Source of the DNA: Mesorhizobium sp. B2-1-1
GTDB lineage: Bacteria; Pseudomonadota; Alphaproteobacteria; Rhizobiales; Rhizobiaceae
Direction: 5' to 3'
Assembly: GCF_006442975.2 (NCBI RefSeq)
Contig: NZ_CP083954.1
Location: 434,001-498,000 of the forward strand
DNA: 64,000 nucleotides
Shown: in pieces, positions 44,482 through 53,064 of the stretch
Position numbering within the stretch: position 1 is the first letter of the stretch
How the letters are laid out: each line of letters begins with the position of its first letter
Made by a program: the position numbers and the translations under genes
The notes under the pieces: generated by a model
Seen by the model: the letters and a program-made list of their open reading frames with translations, nothing else
Told to the model about the DNA's origin: nothing
The model's database searches: none

Positions 44482-46020
44482 CTATTGCGGCAGACCGGCG
44501 GCCTGCAGCGCCTCGCCGAGGCATTGCGCGACCGCCGGGGCGCAATGTACGGCGGCGAACTGCCGACCGTAGCGAAACGTCGGATGCAGCTCACGCACCC
44601 GCGCCGCTGCCGCCATCGCCTCGTCCAGCCGGCCGAGCTTGGCCAAGGCGGCGGCCAGTTGCACATAGGTGATGCTGTGGGCGGGATTGGCCTGCACCGA
44701 CCTGTATGCGGCACGGCAGGCCTCGTCATAGCGGCCGCGCAGCAGATGGCTCATCGCCTGCGCGTCGAAGGCGGCGAAGGCCCAGGGGTCGAAGGGGCTG
44801 AGCCGCATCCCGCGCTCGCTCCACGCGATGGCCTGCTCCGCTTCGCCGCTCCAGCCGAGGATGACGCTGCCCAGAATGTAGGTCAGGGCGGATGACGGGC
44901 TGACGGCAAGCGCGGCTTCCAGGGCGGTGAAGGCGGCCTTGCGGTCATGTCCATCCATGCCGATCGAAAACCCCGCAAGGGTAAGCGCGGCCGCGTCGTC
45001 CTGTCCGTGCAGGATGGCCAGCCGGGCATGGCGTACCGAAGCCTCGCGATCGGCTTCCTGCAAGCCGGCGCGAAGGAACAGGCAATGATGGCACATGGCG
45101 GCATTGCCGTGGGCAAGCGCATAGGTCGGCTCGAGTTCGATGGCGCGTTCGAGCAGCACGAGCGCCTGCGCCACCCGTTCGGGCATGCCGGAACCCACGT
45201 CCGGCTGGGCGCGCAGCACGAGGTCGTAGGCATCGAGACTGTCGGGGCGCTTGCGCCTCACCCTCTCGATTTCGACGCGCCGCAGGCTGGGCGCGATCGC
45301 GCCGACGGCCGCCAGCGCGATCTCATCCTGGAGCGCGAAAATATCGGCGGAGGCGCGGTCGAAGCGCTCGGCCCATATGTGGGCGCCGGTCGAGGTGTCG
45401 ATCATCTGGCCGGTGACGCGCACGCTGCCGCCGGCCCTGCGCACGCTGCCTTCGAGCACATAGTGGACGCCGAGCTCGCGGCCGACCTGCTTCACGGCCA
45501 CCGCGCGCCCCTTATAGGTGAAGGAGGAGTTGCGCGCGATGACGAACAGCCAGTTGATGCGCGCCAGGCCGGTGGTGATGTCGTCGACGATGCCGTCGGC
45601 GAAATAGTCCTGCTCCGGATCACCGCTCAGGTTCGAGAACGGCAGAACCGCGATCGAAGGCTTGCCGGGCCATGTCAGCGTTGCCGCCTCGGGGCCGAGA
45701 CCACCGATCGCGACCTCGGGCCCGACATAGCGATAGCCGTGCCGCGGCAGCGTCTCGATCCAGCTTCCGCCGCCGGCCGCGCTCTCCAGCATGCGCCTGG
45801 CCGCCGCGATCTGCACCGTCAGATTGCTGTCCTCGATCGCTTGGCCCGGCCATGCGGCGTCGATCAGCGCCTGCTTGGGAACCGGCTTGCCCGTGCGTTC
45901 GACAAGCAGCGCCAGCAGCGCGACGGCCCGTTGGCCGAGCGGCGTCGGCTGGTCACCGTGGAACAGGATCCCGGCTTCGCCGTCGATGCGAAAGGGGCCA
46001 AAGGCGAGGCTCGTTGCCAT
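44482..46020 (-). CDS. Winged-helix regulator with TolB-like and TPR regions (CadC-type)
   Basis: The 512-residue protein starts with an OmpR/PhoB-like winged helix (LAFGPFRIDGEAGILFHGDQPTPLGQRAVALLALLVERTGKPV, residues 4-46; SNLTVQIAAARRML). A TolB-N-like segment (SIAVLPFSNLSGDPEQDYFADGIVDDITTGLARI) follows near 121-154 and shorter helical repeats to the C-terminus (TPR-like, residues 270-500). This layout is common in rhizobial adenylate-cyclase-associated and CadC-like regulators. No transmembrane helix or cyclase domain is seen. The target is unknown. The start at 46020 is chosen over the TTG at 46044. Confidence 0.82.
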   Translation of the reverse strand: MATSLAFGPFRIDGEAGILFHGDQPTPLGQRAVALLALLVERTGKPVPKQALIDAAWPGQAIEDSNLTVQIAAARRMLESAAGGGSWIETLPRHGYRYVGPEVAIGGLGPEAATLTWPGKPSIAVLPFSNLSGDPEQDYFADGIVDDITTGLARINWLFVIARNSSFTYKGRAVAVKQVGRELGVHYVLEGSVRRAGGSVRVTGQMIDTSTGAHIWAERFDRASADIFALQDEIALAAVGAIAPSLRRVEIERVRRKRPDSLDAYDLVLRAQPDVGSGMPERVAQALVLLERAIELEPTYALAHGNAAMCHHCLFLRAGLQEADREASVRHARLAILHGQDDAAALTLAGFSIGMDGHDRKAAFTALEAALAVSPSSALTYILGSVILGWSGEAEQAIAWSERGMRLSPFDPWAFAAFDAQAMSHLLRGRYDEACRAAYRSVQANPAHSITYVQLAAALAKLGRLDEAMAAAARVRELHPTFRYGRQFAAVHCAPAVAQCLGEALQAAGLPQ

Positions 46021-46147
46021 TCCCGAAGGAGATACCGTTTGCAATCTTTTCGCAATGATTTCGCAACGGCTTCACGACTGGCCGGCCGGGTAGAGGCATC
46101 CTGTGCCGGTGGCTGCGGGAAAAAGCAGCGAACCGATGGAGGATCAA

Positions 46148-46609
46148 ATGAGCGCCGCCCCTGTCATCCGGATGCCCGACGAGAACAAGGGGGTCATGCT
46201 GCGTGGCCAGCCGATGGTGTTTCTCGTCACCGGCGAGGATACCAGACACACGAGCATGTTCGACTGCACCATACCGGCCGGCTTCGCCACCGGCCTGCAT
46301 ATCCATCGCGTGCAGGAAGAGACCTTCTATGTGCTTGACGGCGAATGTGTCTGGCACGTCGGCGCGCAGGTAATCCGGGCGACCCCCGGCACCTTCCTGT
46401 TCATTCCGCCCGGCGTGCAGCACAACATCACCAATGTCGGCGAGAAACCGGCCCGCGTGCTGATGACCGTCTCGCCGCCCGGGCATGAGCATTATTTCGA
46501 GGAACTTGCCAGGCTGGCCGCAAAGAGCTCCCCGGACCCGAAGGCGCTTGCCGAGCTGCGGAACCGCTACGACACCGACCAGCTCTCCACGTTGACGGCG
46601 AGTGCCTAG
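46148..46609 (+). CDS. Cupin-domain protein
   Basis: The 153-residue single cupin has motif 1 GFATGLHIHRVQEETFYVLDGE near residues 46-67 (two His and a Glu for metal) and motif 2 PGTFLFIPPGVQHNITNVG near 85-103 (His). It resembles quercetinase-like and sugar-isomerase-like cupins of unknown substrate. The ATG at 46148 follows GGAGGA. It is divergent from the winged-helix regulator, which may control it. Confidence 0.87.
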   Translation: MSAAPVIRMPDENKGVMLRGQPMVFLVTGEDTRHTSMFDCTIPAGFATGLHIHRVQEETFYVLDGECVWHVGAQVIRATPGTFLFIPPGVQHNITNVGEKPARVLMTVSPPGHEHYFEELARLAAKSSPDPKALAELRNRYDTDQLSTLTASA

Positions 46610-46812
46610 GCGCAGTTGGTACATAGGCGTGATCGGCATGCTTCCGGCGTAACGGCGGCCTTCGGTGCCTCGGATGCCTGGACACAGCAAAGATCATCGC
46701 TGCGGCCGAGAGCCGGCCGTCCGACGCGGAGAATCCTGCACCTGGATAAAAGCGCCCAATGGTCTAAGTTGTGCCCGGAGGCTCCCGACGTCTTTTCGCA
46801 AAAGGTTCCCGA

Positions 46813-47514
46813 ATGACACTTGGCGGACCGCGCCCGACCTGGCTTACTTTCGACTGCTACGGCACGCTGATCCAGTGGGATGAAGGGCTGATGACCGCGA
46901 TGGAGACGATCCTGTCGCGCAAGGGCCGCAGGATCGAGGCGCAGAAATTCATCCCGGTCTACGACCGGCACGAACACCAGCTCGAGCATACCAAGCCGCA
47001 CCTCTCCTTCGCCGAGGTGACCGCCAAAGCGCTGCATCTGGCGATGCAGGACTTTTCGCTGGAAGCGGAAGCCGGAGACGCCGAACTGCTGACATCCTCG
47101 ATCGGCCGCATGCCGCCCTTCCCGGAGGTCGTCGCGACGCTGCAAAGGCTGAAGCAAGCCGGCTTCAGGCTGGCGATCATCTCCAACACCGGCGACGCCA
47201 TCATCGCCGGCAATGTCGCGCAGCTGGGCGGCGCCATCGACCGGGTCATCACGGCGCAACAGGCGCAGGCCTACAAGCCGTCGCGGCAAATCTTCGAACA
47301 CGCCTGGCGCACCCTTGGCGTGACCAGGAACGAGCTGGTCCACATCTGCGCCAGCCCGCATCTCGACCTGACCGCCGCACGCGACCTCCACTTCCGCGCG
47401 GTCTGGGTCGATCGCGGGACGGGACGACGCCCGCCGGCGGATTATGAGCCGGACGCGGTGGCGCATGGGCTGGATGATGTGCCGGGGTTTTTTGGGGCGG
47501 CTGGGTGGATTTAG
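46813..47514 (+). CDS. Haloacid dehalogenase-type hydrolase
   Basis: The 233-residue HAD protein resembles L-2-haloacid dehalogenases. The nucleophile motif [11 protein letters not shown] is near residues 12-22 (Asp13), AIISNTGD near 115-122 and [11 protein letters not shown] near 145-155 (Lys), with [11 protein letters not shown] near 176-186. A dehalogenase or a small phosphatase are both possible. Single gene; the start at 46813 gives the canonical N-terminus. Confidence 0.87.
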   Translation: MTLGGPRPTWLTFDCYGTLIQWDEGLMTAMETILSRKGRRIEAQKFIPVYDRHEHQLEHTKPHLSFAEVTAKALHLAMQDFSLEAEAGDAELLTSSIGRMPPFPEVVATLQRLKQAGFRLAIISNTGDAIIAGNVAQLGGAIDRVITAQQAQAYKPSRQIFEHAWRTLGVTRNELVHICASPHLDLTAARDLHFRAVWVDRGTGRRPPADYEPDAVAHGLDDVPGFFGAAGWI

Positions 47515-47572
47515 GATATCGGAGGGTTGGGCGCGTAGGGTTGAACCACTCCAAAGCCCTTCGGGCCAAAAG

Positions 47573-47617
47573 TGTCACCCATGTCTCCGGTATAAACCGT
47601 AACCTATGTGTCCGGGC
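47573..47617. mobile_element. Possible insertion-sequence end relic
   Basis: Two similar tandem units, TGTCACCCATGTCTCCGG (47573-47590) and GTAACCTATGTGTCCGGG (47599-47616), resemble the repeated ends I recall for IS481-type elements. No transposase is present. It sits beside a tRNA gene, a common insertion area. Confidence 0.35.
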
Positions 47618-47634
47618 CGTACACCCGATTTCCT

Positions 47635-47711
<77 letters not shown>

Positions 47712-47968
47712 TTCCCGGCGGGCCGGAAAACGAACCGGGTGAACCGGCAAGTCACGGCTTCTTAGCGGAAGCGGGCGCGGGCTTCAACGGGCAATTGGAG
47801 ATTGGCGCGGCGTCGCCTGGTGGGGTGGATTGGTCCTTTCACGGGTGCGGGCCTGTTGGATGTGGCGCTCCCCCTCTCCGTCTCGGCTTCGCCGAGCCAC
47901 CTTGCCGGGGCGAGCCCAGGGTCTCGCCCGTCCTTCGAGCCCCCAGTTTGTGGGGCGAGGAACCTCCC

Positions 47969-48889
47969 TCACCCGCCCGCCTCACCTCGCACCGCCCGCC
48001 TCCTCACTCCCCGTGCCGCCCTCTTCGCCTTCTTCGCTCCGGTCAGCTCATGCATGGCGTCGAGCTGCATCTGCTGCATCTCGGCCAGGCGCGTCCATTG
48101 GCGCGAGATGAGGTAGTCCAGTTTTTCGTGCAAATGGCGCACTTCGAGCTCGGCCTTGAGGTTGACGCGGTAGTCGTTGAAGGAGCGCAGGCGGTCTTTC
48201 ACCTCCTGGCGCTTCTGGCTCATCATGATGATGGGCGCCTGGATGGCGGCGATGCAGGAGAGCAGCAGGTTGAGCAGGATGAAGGGGTAGGGATCGAAGG
48301 CGCGGTTCAAGCCCTCGAACAGGTTGATGGCGATCCACACCAGGAGCACGCCGGCGAACGAGATCAGGAACCACCAGCTGCCGCCGAAGGCCGCCATGTT
48401 GTCGGAGACGCGGTCGGCAAAGGAGCGGTGCTCCTCGAACTCCTCTTCCGAGTTTTCCGAAATCGTGTCCTGCCGGGCGATCGATTCCACCACCTGGCGG
48501 TCGAGCTCGGAAAATTCGCCGTGCTCCTGCTGGAGCAGCTCCTCCATGTAGCGCATGCGGTAGCGGCCGAGCTCCTCGCGGCTGATGCGGGCGCCATGCG
48601 GCAGGTCGGGATGGTCGGAGCGGATGCGGTCGGCCAGGCTCGGGCGCAGGTCGTCGATGCGCACCAGGTCGCGCTTGCGGAATTTGCGGCCCGAGATCGC
48701 CGACGGCCTTTTCTTGGGCTTGGCCCGCGAGGCTCCGGGCAAGGCCGGCTCTGAGTCCGGCACTTCCGGCGTGTCGAAATGCTCGTCCGAAACCCCGTGC
48801 AGGTCCTCCCCGGTGGTCGGCGCCTCGAAATATTCGCCGCCGCTGTCATTGTCCGCCTGCTGCTCGGACGCCTTGGGGAGGGTGCTCAT
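47969..48889 (-). CDS. DUF1003 membrane protein
   Basis: The 306-residue protein has an acidic N-terminal region (residues 1-60), a Lys/Arg-rich stretch (RAKPKKRPSAISGRKFRKRD), then the DUF1003 core. RVSDNMAAFGGSWWFLISFAGVLLVWIAINLF near residues 165-196 and FDPYPFILLNLLLSCIAAIQAPIIMMSQKRQ near 204-234 form two transmembrane helices, followed by a coiled C-terminus and a basic tail. The function is unknown. The start at 48889 is chosen over 48949 for context. The 47712-47968 gap holds only GC-rich palindromic sequence. Confidence 0.88.
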   Translation of the reverse strand: MSTLPKASEQQADNDSGGEYFEAPTTGEDLHGVSDEHFDTPEVPDSEPALPGASRAKPKKRPSAISGRKFRKRDLVRIDDLRPSLADRIRSDHPDLPHGARISREELGRYRMRYMEELLQQEHGEFSELDRQVVESIARQDTISENSEEEFEEHRSFADRVSDNMAAFGGSWWFLISFAGVLLVWIAINLFEGLNRAFDPYPFILLNLLLSCIAAIQAPIIMMSQKRQEVKDRLRSFNDYRVNLKAELEVRHLHEKLDYLISRQWTRLAEMQQMQLDAMHELTGAKKAKRAARGVRRRAVRGEAGG

Positions 48890-49091
48890 GATGCGGGCTC
48901 CTGCTGTGGTGGAAGACGATAGACCGATGCGGCGATGCTTAGCCAGCATCGCGGCGATTTGGCATGCCTATGCCACGCCTTGCGGACGATTGCGTGACAG
49001 GAAGGGGCAGCGGGCCGCCTTTCGGGGCTCGCCTGGTAGACATTCGAGGTTGGCGGCGGCTCTGTGAAATCGTCATCAACCGCTGAGGAAC

Positions 49092-49247
49092 CATAACGGG
49101 GCGAAGCTCCGTTGCGGAGCCTGGATCCATTCCGTGACATTGGCGGCGGTGGAGCAGAATTGCGAACCGTTGCGGCGCCTGCGAGTCGCGGCATGGATCC
49201 TCGGGTCTGCGCGACGTCGCTACGCTCCTTGCTCCGACGAAGTGATT
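49092..49247 (-). repeat. Dispersed intergenic repeat, family B copy 2
   Basis: In inverted orientation relative to 19202-19372. Shared blocks on the minus strand include GGAGCAAGGAGCG, AGCGACG, GCGCAGACCCGAGGATCCAT, GCCGCGACT and AACGGAGCTTC. It occupies the first part of the 48890-49638 gap, which has no protein gene. Confidence 0.7.
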
Positions 49248-49271
49248 GGCCGGCGCCTGGGCGACGGCAAT

Positions 49272-49353
49272 AAAAAACCCGCCTTGCGGCGGGTGGCTGG
49301 CGCAAATCAGCACCATAGCGAAAATAGTAGCATAGTTGCCTTCACCCTGTCAA
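49272..49353 (-). ncRNA. Orphan promoter-terminator unit: candidate ~46-nt RNA or leaderless micro-ORF
   Basis: On the minus strand TTGACA (49353-49348), an 18-bp spacer and TACTAT (49329-49324) form a near-consensus promoter with a predicted start near 49317. An ATG at 49316 would be leaderless. A strong intrinsic terminator, CCCGCC-GCAA-GGCGGG followed by six T, ends at 49272. Between them GGTGCTG can pair with CAGCCACC (one bulge). The RNA would be about 46 nt with two stems. No gene follows closely, so it is not an obvious attenuator. Confidence 0.55.
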
Positions 49354-49406
49354 GAAAAAATTCCTATCGGGTCAGTCGACGCCATCGCCCGCTTTCGAGC
49401 GACTGC

Positions 49407-49578
49407 GCCGCCCCTCACTGTCCTGCCGGACATCTCTCCCCGTGGAACGGGGAGAGAGGGGCTGTTATCGCCGGTTTCGCCCATCACCAACGCTGCAAAA
49501 GGGTGCCGAGGTTGCGGCCAGCCCCTTCTCCCCGTCACTATACGGGGAGAAGTGCCCGGCAGGGCGATGAGGGGCGGC
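49407..49578. repeat. Long inverted-repeat (MITE/REP-like) element
   Basis: Outer 11-bp arms GCCGCCCCTCA/TGAGGGGCGGC are perfect (49407-49417, 49568-49578), with CCTGCCGG/CCGGCAGG inside. Internal hairpins are CTCCCCGT/ACGGGGAG and CTTCTCCCCGT/ACGGGGAGAAG. No coding capacity. Confidence 0.7.
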
Positions 49579-49638
49579 ACCGACTTCGATAGTTGAGCAA
49601 GCTGGTCCGAAGCGAGGCAGCCCCGAAGCTCGCCCCGC

Positions 49639-50526
49639 TCACTGCTGTTCGGCGTACATCACCCTGGTCGGGGCGTCGGCCGGCGACAAATTGCGCTGGA
49701 TCAGCGCCTCGACATGGTCGTTGCGCTGGCGGGCGCTGTCGGCGCCCATCACCACCACGATCAGCTGGCGGCCATCGGCTTCGTAGGAGGTGACGATGTT
49801 GAAGCCGGAAGCCCTGATATAGCCGGTCTTGATGCCGTTCACGCCGCGCACGCGGCCGAGCATGTCGTTATGGCCGCGCACCAGCCGGCCGCGGAACATG
49901 AAGTCGCTTTCGGAAAAATAGTGGAAATGCTGGGGGAAGCGCTGGTGCAGCGCCATGCCGAGCACCGCCATGTCGCGCGCGCTGGTGACCTGGCCGTCGT
50001 CGGGCAGGCCCGAGGCGTTGCGGAAAATGGTGCTGGTCATGCCAAGCTGGCGCGCCTTCGACGTCATCATGGCGGCGAACTCGTCCTCCGAGCCGCCGAG
50101 ATATTCGCCCACCGCCACCGCCACGTCATTGGCCGACTTGACGACGATGGCGCGGATGGCGGAATCCACGTCGATCGTTTCCCCGCGCCGGAAGCGCATC
50201 TTGGTCGGCGGCTGCGAGGCCGCGTGGTCGGAGACCGGGATCTGCGTTTCCTTGGAGACGCGGCCGCTCTCCATCGCCTCGAACAGGAGGTAAAGCGTCA
50301 TCATCTTGGTCAGCGAGGCCGGATAGCGCTGCGCCCTCGAATTGACCTCGAACAGCTGCTTGCCGCTTCTGATATCGACGACGATGGCCGCGTATTTCTG
50401 CGGCGGCGCCGGCACGGCGAGCACAGAGTCCGGCGGTGTCGTGGTCGAGCAGCCCGCAGCCATCAGCAACAGGCCAAGGGCGACGAGAAGTCTCTGGACG
50501 AGCGGAAGGCGACGCAAGGGGGACAA
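49639..50526 (-). CDS. D-alanyl-D-alanine carboxypeptidase / penicillin-binding protein, lipoprotein
   Basis: Serine peptidase that trims peptidoglycan side chains in the periplasm. The 295 residues start with a lipoprotein signal (LLVALGLLLMAAGC, lipobox Cys near 26). The three active-site motifs are SLTK near 71-74, SAN near 131-133 and KTG near 224-226. It lacks the C-terminal amphipathic anchor of PBP5/6, consistent with lipid anchoring. The start codon at 50526 is TTG; a second TTG lies three codons later. Confidence 0.92.
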   Translation of the reverse strand: MSPLRRLPLVQRLLVALGLLLMAAGCSTTTPPDSVLAVPAPPQKYAAIVVDIRSGKQLFEVNSRAQRYPASLTKMMTLYLLFEAMESGRVSKETQIPVSDHAASQPPTKMRFRRGETIDVDSAIRAIVVKSANDVAVAVGEYLGGSEDEFAAMMTSKARQLGMTSTIFRNASGLPDDGQVTSARDMAVLGMALHQRFPQHFHYFSESDFMFRGRLVRGHNDMLGRVRGVNGIKTGYIRASGFNIVTSYEADGRQLIVVVMGADSARQRNDHVEALIQRNLSPADAPTRVMYAEQQ

Positions 50527-50735
50527 GGACAGGTCTGTTCTGGCTGGGCTGTTGCTGAGATGCGGCGAAGCTAACGTAACCCGCCAGCCGCGTCCATTTG
50601 GTTAATGGCGGTAGCCCCAGCTTTGTCTGCTTTCGCAAGCTTGTGTTCCAAGGATGATGCAAAATGCCGGTCGCGGCGCTTGCGCATCCGGTGGCGAACG
50701 GTTCTTGTTGCGCCTTCGGATTCGATGAGAGCGCT

Positions 50736-51857
50736 ATGGACACGGTCACCCTCAAGGCACGCGGCATTTCGGTTTCGCTGGACACCACGGTCGGCCATAT
50801 CGCCGACATGGTGATCGAGAATGGCGGGGTGGTCGAGGACGGCGGGCGCCAATTACGGCCGCTGCACCGCGCACCCTGGGTCGGCGCGCCACGCGACACG
50901 CTGCCGGCCGACTTGCCCGAGGGCACGGTGCGGCTGTCCGGCGATTTCCTGTGCGCGCCGTTTTCGCGCAGCGACGTCGAGGAAGCACCGCTGCATGGCT
51001 GGCCGGCCAACAGCGCCTGGGACGTCACCGAAAGCAGCGCCCTGGACGGCGGCTGGCGAGCCGTTTTCCGGCTGCGCCGCAAGGTCATGGGCGCGACCGT
51101 CGACAAGATCCTGACGCTGCGCGACGGCCATGCCTTCCTCTATCAGGAACATGTGTTTTCCGGCGGCCGCGGCGCGATCTCCGTCGCCCATCATCCGATG
51201 ACGGCGATGACGGATGGCGGCCGGCTGGCCTTTTCGCCAAAACGCTTCGCGGCCTCGCCCGCCGATCCGCTGGAGCCCGATCCCGCGCGCGGCCGCTTCC
51301 TGCTCGCCTATCCCGGGCGCAGCAGCGATCTCGGCCATTTTCCCGCCGCCGGCGGCGGCACGCTCGACCTGACGGATTACCGCATGGACGACCGGCGCGA
51401 GGATTTCGTCACGCTGGTCGAGGCCGATCATGGCGGGCCGGGCTGGACGGCCCTGGCGCGCCGGGCCGAGGACGATCTGGTTCTGGTGCTGAAGAACCCG
51501 GCGGAGCTGCCGGTCACCATGCTGTGGTTCAGCAATGGCGGCCGCGACTACGCGCCGTGGAGCGGCCGGCATCTGGGCGTGCTCGGCATCGAGGACGGGC
51601 GCACGGCGATAGGCCATGCCGCCTCGATCGGCGACAACTGGCTGACGCGCGAAGGCGTGGCGACGGCGTTCGCGCTCGGCGAAGGCGCCAGCGTCTCCTT
51701 CCGCCATGTCATCGGCGCACTGCCGCTGGCGGGCGGCGAGCCGCCGCAAGAGGTCACCACGGCGGAGGGCCGCATGCGGCTCTTGGGCCGAGGCTCGGCG
51801 CGGGAGGTGCCGTTCGACAGCGATTTCCTGCGCATCGGGCAGGCCGCGGCTGGTTGA
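50736..51857 (+). CDS. Galactose-mutarotase-like hypothetical protein
   Basis: The 373-residue protein has no signal peptide. The pattern of beta-rich segments, IENGGVVEDGGRQLRPLHRAPWVG near 27-50, SVAHHPMTAMTDGGRLAFSPKRF near 149-171 and MLWFSNGGRDYAPWSGRHLGVLGIEDG near 266-292, looks like the aldose-epimerase / carbohydrate-binding superfamily. I do not recognise a named family. Next to a small-molecule kinase (131 bp downstream), a role in sugar handling is plausible. The start at 50736 is preferred to 50664. Confidence 0.7.
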   Translation: MDTVTLKARGISVSLDTTVGHIADMVIENGGVVEDGGRQLRPLHRAPWVGAPRDTLPADLPEGTVRLSGDFLCAPFSRSDVEEAPLHGWPANSAWDVTESSALDGGWRAVFRLRRKVMGATVDKILTLRDGHAFLYQEHVFSGGRGAISVAHHPMTAMTDGGRLAFSPKRFAASPADPLEPDPARGRFLLAYPGRSSDLGHFPAAGGGTLDLTDYRMDDRREDFVTLVEADHGGPGWTALARRAEDDLVLVLKNPAELPVTMLWFSNGGRDYAPWSGRHLGVLGIEDGRTAIGHAASIGDNWLTREGVATAFALGEGASVSFRHVIGALPLAGGEPPQEVTTAEGRMRLLGRGSAREVPFDSDFLRIGQAAAG

Positions 51858-51988
51858 GCGGATTGGCTTCGAACGTCGGCGTTTCGACACTTGACCACCG
51901 CACCTTACCCAAAATGCCGGTTTGAAATTTCCGCCGAGTGCCGACAGAATAACGGTCGCGCCAACCATCAGGGGCAAGCGAGGCCGCC

Positions 51989-52600
51989 ATGTCCGAAATC
52001 GCCCATCTCGCCGCCACCATCTTCAAGCGCGCCGGCAAGGCAAAGCGCTTCATCGTCGCCATTGCCGGACCGCCGGGGGCCGGCAAGTCGACATTGTCGG
52101 CGAGCCTGCACGATCTGCTGCCGGAAGGCGCCGTGGAGGTCGTGCCGATGGACGGCTTCCACTATGACGACGTCGTTCTCAACCAGCGCGGGCTGCGCGC
52201 GCGAAAGGGCGCGCCGGATACGTTCGACTTCGGCGGCTTCGAGACGCTTCTGAAGCGCATCCGGGCGGGCGAGCCCGACATCGCCATCCCGGTGTTCGAC
52301 CGCGGCATGGAACTGTCGCGCGCCGCGGCGGCGATCATCGGCGCAGAGACCAAATTCATCCTGGTCGAGGGCAATTACCTGCTGCTCGACGAGGAGCCGT
52401 GGTCGCGGCTGGCGCCGCTGTTCGATTTCTCGATCTTCGTCGAGGTGCCGCGCAACGAGCTCGAGCGCCGGCTGATGGAGCGCTGGCACGAACATGGCCG
52501 CTCTGAGGAGGATGCGCGCGCCTGGATCGCCTCCAACGACATGCCCAACATCGAACGCGTGCTGGCGCGGCGCCGGGCGGCCGACCTGGTGATTGGTTAA
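51989..52600 (+). CDS. P-loop small-molecule kinase (uridine-kinase/FrcK-like)
   Basis: The 203-residue protein has Walker A GPPGAGKST near residues 27-35, VPMDGFHYDD near 53-62 (as in uridine/pantothenate kinases), IPVFDRGMELSR near 97-108 and VEGNYLLLDEEPWSRL near 122-137. It resembles the nucleoside-kinase-like proteins annotated FrcK beside rhizobial sugar importers. The substrate is unknown. Confidence 0.83.
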   Translation: MSEIAHLAATIFKRAGKAKRFIVAIAGPPGAGKSTLSASLHDLLPEGAVEVVPMDGFHYDDVVLNQRGLRARKGAPDTFDFGGFETLLKRIRAGEPDIAIPVFDRGMELSRAAAAIIGAETKFILVEGNYLLLDEEPWSRLAPLFDFSIFVEVPRNELERRLMERWHEHGRSEEDARAWIASNDMPNIERVLARRRAADLVIG

Positions 52601-52628
52601 CCTGCTAAATTGTCGGTATTTTTCGACG

Positions 52629-52654
52629 GGAACCTTAAGGGGTTTCGCACCGTT
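52629..52654 (+). promoter_or_regulatory. EcfG (general stress sigma) promoter
   Basis: GGAAC (52629-52633), a 17-bp spacer and CGTT (52651-52654) match the EcfG consensus exactly. It lies 36 bp before the start of the lysine/alanine-rich protein gene. Confidence 0.8.
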
Positions 52655-52690
52655 ATGGGATCCGATTGTCCTGCGTAAGGGGATTTTGCA

Positions 52691-53008
52691 ATGGCAACCA
52701 AGGCAAGAAAACCCGCGACCGCCAAGACCAGGGCGACGAAAACGACGCAGGCGAAAGCCGGCGCTGGTCCGGCGATCGCCGAACGTTCGAAGGACGCCAA
52801 ACCCAGCTTCGGCAAGGCCGCGCCTCGGAAGGTCGCGGCCGCGGCCGCAAAGCCGGCCAGCGCGCGCAAGCCGGCGCCAGAGAAATCCGGCGCCGTCCGC
52901 ACCGTGGCAAGCGTCGCGGCCGGCGCGGTGGTGGCGACGGCACGCGGCGCCGCTTCGCTGGCGGCTTCCGTGATGGGCAAGGGCGGCCCGAAAGCCAAGG
53001 CGAAATAG
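52691..53008 (+). CDS. Lys/Ala-rich histone H1-like small protein
   Basis: The 105-residue basic protein is built mostly of Ala, Lys, Pro and Arg (KARKPATAKTRATKTTQAKAG; AAAKPASARKPAPEKSG), then a hydrophobic AVRTVASVAAGAVVATARGAASLAASV stretch and a Lys-rich end. It resembles bacterial H1-like DNA-binding proteins by composition, but the hydrophobic stretch suggests membrane contact instead. AAGGGG precedes the ATG. Its EcfG promoter indicates stress-phase expression. Confidence 0.75.
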   Translation: MATKARKPATAKTRATKTTQAKAGAGPAIAERSKDAKPSFGKAAPRKVAAAAAKPASARKPAPEKSGAVRTVASVAAGAVVATARGAASLAASVMGKGGPKAKAK

Positions 53009-53064
53009 CCCAGCCGGGCCGGCCAAGGCTACGATATCCCGCGCCCCAGGGCGGCCGGGCCGCT

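Noticed and set aside
49092..49120. EcfG-like GGAAC...CGTT within repeat family B
   Set aside because: The spacer is 18 bp and the match lies inside a dispersed repeat with no gene downstream on that strand.
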